DNA of 10,391 nt from Desulfotignum sp. (GTDB lineage Bacteria > Desulfobacterota > Desulfobacteria > Desulfobacterales > Desulfobacteraceae): positions 1-10,391 of the forward strand of contig JAABRW010000416.1 of assembly GCA_011390695.1 (NCBI GenBank). Direction: 5' to 3'. Below, in pieces: positions 7,431 to 10,391 of this stretch. The number at the start of each line of letters is the position of its first letter. The first letter of the stretch is position 1. A program made the position numbers and the translations under genes. The notes under the pieces were generated by a model. That model was not told the origin of the DNA. It ran no database searches and saw nothing but the letters and a program-made list of their open reading frames with translations.

Positions 7431-7796
7431 TTACATCACATGACAGGAATTACATTCTACCGGGCCGGCACCATAATCTGCATGGCATCCAATGCATTGT
7501 TCATGAAATGCATCAGGCAGTGACGGCATGTATTCATCACCGATTTCCCCATGGCATTCTCCGCATTCGTATATTTCATCATCGTACAGGTTGTGATGGC
7601 AGTCCAGACAGTCCAGAAGATACGTTTCCGTGTGGGTCTGGTGGGTGAATAAAACCTTGCCGGCATCGTTTTGGAACATCAGTCGGACTGGCTCAGCCGG
7701 CAAAGGAGGTGAAAAAGAAGCATAGCATACAATTCCTGTGATCAAAAAAACGGTCATGATCAAAACCGCTGCTTTCAGGTGTGGTTGTGATGTCAT
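7431..7796 (-). CDS. Small tetraheme cytochrome c (c3-like), membrane-anchored or exported
   Basis: A 121-residue protein with four CxxCH haem motifs: CLDCH (63-67), CGECH (78-82), CIGCH (101-105) and CNSCH (115-119). Other His residues suited to be distal ligands are H52 and H55 in FTHQTH, H68 and H98, consistent with bis-His haems as in class III cytochromes c3. Residues ~8-27 form a hydrophobic segment that could be a signal peptide or an uncleaved anchor; C24 does not lie in a convincing lipobox. The haem part would be periplasmic. As first gene of the Rnf run, with its own candidate promoter and GGAAG before the ATG, it is the likely electron partner of the complex. This parallels the multihaem cytochromes next to rnf in Methanosarcina and Desulfovibrio (family knowledge). 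Confidence 0.93.
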   Translation of the reverse strand: MTSQPHLKAAVLIMTVFLITGIVCYASFSPPLPAEPVRLMFQNDAGKVLFTHQTHTETYLLDCLDCHHNLYDDEIYECGECHGEIGDEYMPSLPDAFHEQCIGCHADYGAGPVECNSCHVM

Positions 7797-7854
7797 ATGT
7801 AAATCTTCCAGTTTAAGGGTTAGAGTTTAGGAGACAAACCCACAACTGGCAGCG

Positions 7855-7883
7855 TATATAGTATATTGTGGCAGGGTTGGCAA
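7855..7883 (-). promoter_or_regulatory. Candidate sigma70 promoter of the cytochrome-rnf operon
   Basis: On the minus strand, TTGCCA (7883-7878), a 17-nt spacer and TATATA (7860-7855), in the 95-nt gap between rseC and the cytochrome gene. The predicted start near 7848 gives a leader of about 50 nt ending in GGAAG before the ATG at 7796. The -35 has two mismatches to consensus. Confidence 0.5.
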
Positions 7884-7891
7884 GAAAAAAA

Positions 7892-8359
7892 TTATTTTGA
7901 AGGAGTCGCGCAGGAGGCTGGTACAATGGGCTTTGTTTTTCGGACAAGCACGGGTTTGTATCCCTGCTTTTTATTTAAAGCCGCTGATTTTTTATGGAGA
8001 ATAAAAAATGCTGCCCCAAATGATGAAAATCCCAGCACCATGGCCAGAAAAGACGGATTGATATGAATGAACGGTGCCAGTGCATTTCCGGCCAGGGCCC
8101 CCACCAGCAGACAGATGATGGGGACCACATAAACCAGGAAAGTCAGCAGCATGACCGGTTTGGTTTCAATGCCGATGATCACGGCATCTCCGGCCTGAAC
8201 CCCGAGGGTATTGGAAACCTCTATCACCATTTCCTGGCCCCTGTGCATTGTCCCGCAGCTGGATTTTGCCGTACATCCTTCACAGGCACCGGTGCGGTTG
8301 GTTTTAATCCAGGCTGTACCCGAATCTGTCCGGGTCACTGTGCCGTATTCAGTGATCAT
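7892..8359 (-). CDS. rseC: RseC/MucC family positive regulator of sigma-E / SoxR-reducing system
   Basis: A 155-residue protein. The N-terminal cytoplasmic part carries a cysteine cluster, GACEGCTAKSSCG (C26, C29, C35), typical of RseC. It is followed by a small beta-rich region (VIEVSNTLGVQAGDAVIIGI), two close membrane helices (~69-92 and ~101-120) and a basic tail. In E. coli RseC modulates sigma-E signalling and is needed with RsxABCDGE (the Rnf homologue) to keep SoxR reduced; in sulfate reducers and other anaerobes it is frequently found beside rnf. Its position directly upstream of cytochrome-rnfCDGEA on the same strand supports a role with the complex, perhaps in assembly or electron transfer (inference). 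The ribosome binding site is poor. A tiny ORF ends on the start codon (ATGA), so translation may be coupled. Confidence 0.9.
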   Translation of the reverse strand: MITEYGTVTRTDSGTAWIKTNRTGACEGCTAKSSCGTMHRGQEMVIEVSNTLGVQAGDAVIIGIETKPVMLLTFLVYVVPIICLLVGALAGNALAPFIHINPSFLAMVLGFSSFGAAFFILHKKSAALNKKQGYKPVLVRKTKPIVPASCATPSK

Positions 8360-8395
8360 GGTTTTTTAGCTTTTTTGCCCATATTCAAGTATATC

Positions 8396-8425
8396 ATTAT
8401 ATTACAGGGTATGATGGTATGTCGG
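8396..8425 (-). promoter_or_regulatory. Candidate promoter of rseC
   Basis: On the minus strand, CCGACA (8425-8420), an 18-nt spacer and a perfect TATAAT (8401-8396), in the 79-nt gap before rseC. The predicted start is near 8389, about 30 nt upstream of the ATG. The -10 is strong and the -35 is four of six. Confidence 0.5.
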
Positions 8426-8438
8426 GATATTTGGTGTA

Positions 8439-8762
8439 TCAGGTCATAATATCAATAATCCCGCCGCGTCCCGGGCCCTGGCCTGTCCGGGGAACAGATT
8501 GTGCTTCAGAAGACTCAGCACTTAAGGTTTTCGTATCCTGTGTGTTGTCATCTGCATCAGCTGCCAGCAGGCTTTGGGCAGGCAAAGAGATCTGAACCTG
8601 GAATGCCTCCCGGACGTCGGGATTGGATTCCTGGGCAATATCCATATCTGATGCTGCTTGCTGGCTCTGCCGGGCAGGGTCTGCATTGTCCATTTGGATT
8701 TGGGGCCGGGCAGATGTGCCAATGGTGTTGGTGTTTTGCACGGACAAGCTGTCTGTACTCAT
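8439..8762 (-). CDS. Hypothetical 107-residue disordered protein
   Basis: Unrecognised. It has no membrane segment, no cysteine, and a composition rich in Gln, Ser, Ala and Asp, so it is probably largely disordered. One more hydrophobic strip (EAFQVQISLPAQSLLAA, ~52-68) and a C-terminal GRGGIIDIMT stand out. Short proteins of the putative-motility (YjfB) kind also end in a Gly-rich turn plus an IDI strand, but the rest does not match, so no function is assigned. Evidence that it is a real gene is good: a near-consensus promoter, AAGGAGG (plus-strand 8772-8778) 9 nt before the ATG, and a frame open over its full length. It sits between tRNA-Asn (divergent) and rseC (same strand, 79 nt away). 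Confidence 0.75.
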   Translation of the reverse strand: MSTDSLSVQNTNTIGTSARPQIQMDNADPARQSQQAASDMDIAQESNPDVREAFQVQISLPAQSLLAADADDNTQDTKTLSAESSEAQSVPRTGQGPGRGGIIDIMT

Positions 8763-8807
8763 ATGAAAATCCCTCCTTACCTTTTATGTGTTCTGCTTTT
8801 TTTCTGG

Positions 8808-8836
8808 ATTGTAACCATTAGCGGAATCAATGTCAA
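8808..8836 (-). promoter_or_regulatory. Strong sigma70-type promoter of the 107-residue protein gene
   Basis: On the minus strand, TTGACA (8836-8831), a 17-nt spacer and TACAAT (8813-8808), only one mismatch from full consensus. The predicted start near 8801 gives a leader of about 38 nt that contains AAGGAGG. Confidence 0.75.
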
Positions 8837-8853
8837 TTTTTTGTTTTTTCTTC

Positions 8854-8882
8854 TTGACAGGAAAGGAGCGATCTTATATAAA
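8854..8882 (+). promoter_or_regulatory. Promoter of tRNA-Asn
   Basis: TTGACA (8854-8859), a 17-nt spacer and TATAAA (8877-8882), with the start expected near 8889, about 20 nt before the mature tRNA. It is divergent from the promoter at 8808-8836, with only 17 bp between the two -35 boxes. Confidence 0.75.
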
Positions 8883-8908
8883 CAGCAAGTCTTGATTCAA
8901 GGCGCTGC

Positions 8909-8984
8909 TCCCCAGTAGCTCAGTTGGCAGAGCAATTGGCTGTTAACCAATGGGTCCGCGGTTCAAGTCCGTGCTGGGGAGCCA
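8909..8984 (+). tRNA. tRNA-Asn (anticodon GTT)
   Basis: A full cloverleaf folds: acceptor TCCCCAG with CTGGGGA, D-stem GCTC/GAGC, anticodon stem ATTGG/CCAAT around loop CTGTTAA with anticodon GTT at 8942-8944, and T-stem CGCGG/CCGTG around TTCAAGT. The discriminator base is G and the CCA end (8982-8984) is encoded. GTT reads AAC and AAU, hence asparagine. It is a single-gene unit with its own promoter and terminator. Confidence 0.97.
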
Positions 8985-8999
8985 ACCCAATAAACACTG

Positions 9000-9029
9000 T
9001 CCCGAGGATTTAGGTTCTCGGGATTTTTT
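9000..9029 (+). terminator. Intrinsic terminator of tRNA-Asn
   Basis: TCCCGAG (9000-9006) pairs with CTCGGGA (9017-9023) across a 10-nt loop, followed by six T. It lies 15 nt after the tRNA 3' end. Confidence 0.85.
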
Positions 9030-9160
9030 GTTTTGGGCTGATCTAATACACATATAATACATTTTTTTATTTCACCTCAGAGAGACCTCCGCAATATTCA
9101 CCACAAAACCCATGAATTGAAGATTTTTTAACCTGTCTGCCCATGGATCTGCTCAGAAAT

Positions 9161-9186
9161 AAAAAACCCGGCTCCCTTTTTCCGGG
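9161..9186 (-). terminator. Distal intrinsic terminator for the minus-strand M41-like unit
   Basis: On the minus strand, CCCGG (9186-9182) pairs with CCGGG (9171-9167) around a purine-rich 10-nt loop, followed by a run of six T (plus-strand A at 9161-9166). It is the second stop signal, about 150 nt after the gene. Confidence 0.65.
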
Positions 9187-9274
9187 CACTGGGTGAATTT
9201 GCTTCGCTGGTTGAATAGTTTTGAATTTGTCGGGGTATGGGCCACCTCATTTTAATGTGCGGGTCCGTTTGAGT

Positions 9275-9305
9275 AAAAAAAGCCCCAGGTCATCCCCAGG
9301 GACTT
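9275..9305 (-). terminator. Proximal intrinsic terminator of the M41-like gene
   Basis: On the minus strand, AAGTCCC pairs with GGGGCTT (one G-T pair) around a 12-nt loop, followed by a T tract (plus-strand A at 9275-9281). It begins about 28 nt after the stop codon at 9333. Confidence 0.65.
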
Positions 9306-9332
9306 GAGGTCTGTGTCGGTGACGGGTTTGTT

Positions 9333-9830
9333 TTAGATGAAGGATTTCCGGTACCGATATTCAGTCAGGACCTTGTCAACATCAACACCTACATAAACAG
9401 CATCTACAATGATGGTCAACTCATCTTCATCCAATGTCTTATCCTCCAACAACTGACAGGCCACCGCTTTGATAGCATCCCAGTTTTCTGCCACCATCTT
9501 TGAGGCTTCATCCCTCAGCTGGGTTTCAGAAAGGGCAGGGTTCAGAAATAACAGATCGGCCGCCTCATTATTGTCGGTTTGCGATCCTTGTGGGTCTGCA
9601 TTGGGATTGTATTGTTTTTGGGCAGCATATCCCGCATAAAGGCAGATAATCTGCTCACAGTCTGTGGAGCCATCTGCCCATGCTCTTTCAGAGGAAGCGC
9701 GCCCTAACGTGTCACCATCTCTTATAATGGTCGTTTTGCCAAGTTCTTGGCGGAGTCTGTAGGCAATCACCGAATGCCCTGCCTCATGATGTGCTGTTTG
9801 TTGAATATTCATTTTTTCATTATCATCCAT
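9333..9830 (-). CDS. Stand-alone M41 (FtsH peptidase-like) zinc metallopeptidase domain
   Basis: A 165-residue soluble protein. HHEAGHSVIAYRL (14-26) contains HExxH (H15-H19), as in the FtsH protease domain. Farther on, YAGYAAQ (65-71) corresponds to the FtsH LAGRAAE segment, and GSQTDNNEAADLL (82-94) to GxxxDxxxAT, making D86 the likely third zinc ligand. FtsH joins this domain to membrane helices and an AAA+ ATPase; neither is present, and at 165 residues the protein consists of the peptidase core alone. Such ATPase-less M41 proteins occur in accessory regions; their substrates are unknown. The start is ambiguous: ATG at 9830, or ATG at 9812, where ATGA overlaps the stop of the preceding small ORF. 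Two terminators follow. It is probably an active metalloprotease, since all three ligands are present, but its role is unknown. Confidence 0.82.
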   Translation of the reverse strand: MDDNEKMNIQQTAHHEAGHSVIAYRLRQELGKTTIIRDGDTLGRASSERAWADGSTDCEQIICLYAGYAAQKQYNPNADPQGSQTDNNEAADLLFLNPALSETQLRDEASKMVAENWDAIKAVACQLLEDKTLDEDELTIIVDAVYVGVDVDKVLTEYRYRKSFI

Positions 9831-9964
9831 GTCCCGGTGTCTTCATCCCGGACAACAGGAACCAGCAGGACATCATCAAAATAGTCCGGCTCATCAGATC
9901 CGGCATAATAAACTGTCATGGCTGTCTTGCCTCCAAATTTCTCCCTGAAACCGATATTGTCCAT
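9809..9964 (-). CDS. Small acidic hypothetical protein overlapping the M41-like gene
   Basis: A 51-codon frame from ATG at 9964 with a stop at 9811-9809. It ends ...TGTWMIMKK and its TGA overlaps a downstream in-frame ATG of the peptidase gene (ATGA at 9812), a common coupling arrangement. An internal ATG at 9919 has a better ribosome binding site (GGAGG, 10 nt before) and would give a 36-residue product, MTVYYAGSDEPDYFDDVLLV onward, strongly acidic in its first half with beta-strand-like hydrophobics after. No family is recognised. The overlap and ribosome binding site favour a real gene, perhaps an accessory or inhibitor of the peptidase (speculation). A chance frame remains possible at this length. 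Confidence 0.45.
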   Translation of the reverse strand: MDNIGFREKFGGKTAMTVYYAGSDEPDYFDDVLLVPVVRDEDTGTWMIMKK

Positions 9965-10391
9965 GGTTCATACCGCCCTTTGAAAGGATTCTCCGGCAGC
10001 CATCTTTGAATAACAGGAGAATCTTTATCTCTGTCTGTTCCAGTAGATTGAACAGCTTTGACACCCCCCCGGTGAGACCCAGCATCCTTTTTTTTATGGC
10101 AGCGGTCAGGATCTGTCAAGAAAAAATGCTTTTTAATAATGAGATGTTTTCTGTGCAGCTATAAAATTTTTATGGGAAGTCGGGAAGTGGTCAAAATGAA
10201 AATATGAAAGTTCTGGTTGTGTTCTGCTGGAATCAATGATATCGGAACAAAGGTTGAGGTTTTACAGAGTTCAGGATTGTTGCAAGATGGTTGAATTTCA
10301 AGAATTGAAAAAAGACCAGATATAAAGGTGATAAACCTTTCTGCAATTCATCCATTTTAGCATGATATACTGTTAGATAATTTTTCCTGAA
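9965..10391. other. AT-rich right end without a confident gene
   Basis: Only short overlapping minus-strand frames are seen. A 63-codon frame from ATG at 10085 and a 67-codon frame from TTG at 10119 cover the same DNA, and a G7 run (around 10063-10069 on the minus strand) lies where a one-base change would join them. Neither shows a recognisable motif. 10120-10391 has stops in all frames, and one small inverted repeat, AAAGGT-5 nt-ACCTTT, at 10324-10340. Confidence 0.5.
10091..10119 (-). promoter_or_regulatory. Candidate promoter of the small ORF and M41-like gene
   Basis: On the minus strand, a perfect TTGACA (10119-10114), a 17-nt spacer and TAAAAA (10096-10091). The -10 is weak (four of six), but spacing and -35 are ideal. 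The predicted start near 10084 would give a 120-165 nt leader before the small ORF. Confidence 0.45.

Larger units (their letters stand above)
9031..9332. other. Gene-free stretch between tRNA-Asn and the M41-like gene
   Basis: AT-rich, with no credible gene. It holds the two minus-strand terminators listed separately. The only readable small frame is 25 codons on the minus strand (9067-9144), with Cys-Gly-x-x-Cys in GFCGEYCGG. It lies beyond both terminators and has no ribosome binding site, so it may be a remnant or chance. No second copy of the tRNA 3' end was found. Confidence 0.5.

Noticed and set aside
7371..7435. Small palindrome GAAAC-GG-GTTTC after the cytochrome stop as a terminator
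   Set aside because: Stem of only 5 bp with no T tract; it more likely lies within one transcript running into rnfC.
8909..8984. att-site duplication of the tRNA-Asn 3' end
   Set aside because: No second copy of the tRNA end was found in the rest of the window by eye.
9067..9144. Minus-strand 25-codon frame with GFCGEYCGG
   Set aside because: Beyond both terminators of the upstream unit, no ribosome binding site, and too short to judge; kept only as a note in the gene-free entry.
9894..10085. 63-codon minus-strand frame starting MLGLTGG
   Set aside because: Overlaps the small acidic ORF in another frame, starts almost on the predicted transcription start, and has no recognisable motif; not called as a gene.
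1..10391. CRISPR array, insertion sequence or phage genes
   Set aside because: No regularly spaced repeats, transposase, integrase or structural phage genes can be seen.

Overview
The window looks like chromosomal DNA from a sulfate-reducing, Desulfobacteraceae-like member of the Desulfobacterota. Three things point there: an Rnf-type membrane redox operon headed by a small tetraheme cytochrome of the c3 kind, an adjacent RseC/MucC-family protein, and moderate GC. The taxonomic call is an inference from gene content and sequence style, not from a search.

Left part (1-3276). A partial RNB-domain (RNase II family) exoribonuclease runs off the left edge on the minus strand. It diverges from a plus-strand Smr-domain gene across about 98 bp that holds two back-to-back promoter candidates, both placing transcription starts almost on the start codons. 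Converging on the Smr gene is mltG (endolytic murein transglycosylase), the last gene of the long minus-strand run.

Centre (3315-8359, all minus strand, transcribed right to left): rseC, tetraheme cytochrome c, rnfC, rnfD, rnfG, rnfE, rnfA, then mltG. From rnfC to rnfA the genes are tightly packed (8-nt overlap to 23-nt gaps) with good ribosome binding sites. The Rnf set is incomplete and divergent. No rnfB is present; rnfA is followed within 38 nt by mltG. RnfC keeps its two 4Fe-4S motifs but has lost recognisable versions of the family's flavin/NADH-site motifs. RnfD has Ala where the flavinylated Thr is expected. RnfG keeps its SGAT flavinylation motif, and RnfA and RnfE keep their cysteine pairs. 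Together with the cytochrome, this suggests a pared-down Rnf that exchanges electrons with periplasmic cytochrome c rather than NAD(H). That is the most interesting hypothesis in the window and it is inference.

Right part (8439-10391). A strongly promoted gene for a 107-residue, disordered, Gln/Ser/Asp-rich protein lies back to back with a tRNA-Asn(GTT) gene that has a consensus promoter and its own intrinsic terminator. Beyond the tRNA is a compositionally different, gene-poor stretch. It holds a stand-alone M41 (FtsH-like) metallopeptidase domain without an AAA ATPase, preceded by a tiny overlapping acidic ORF and followed by two tandem terminators, then about 400 bp without a convincing gene. 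The stretch after the tRNA may be accessory or island DNA, but no integrase or att repeat is visible.
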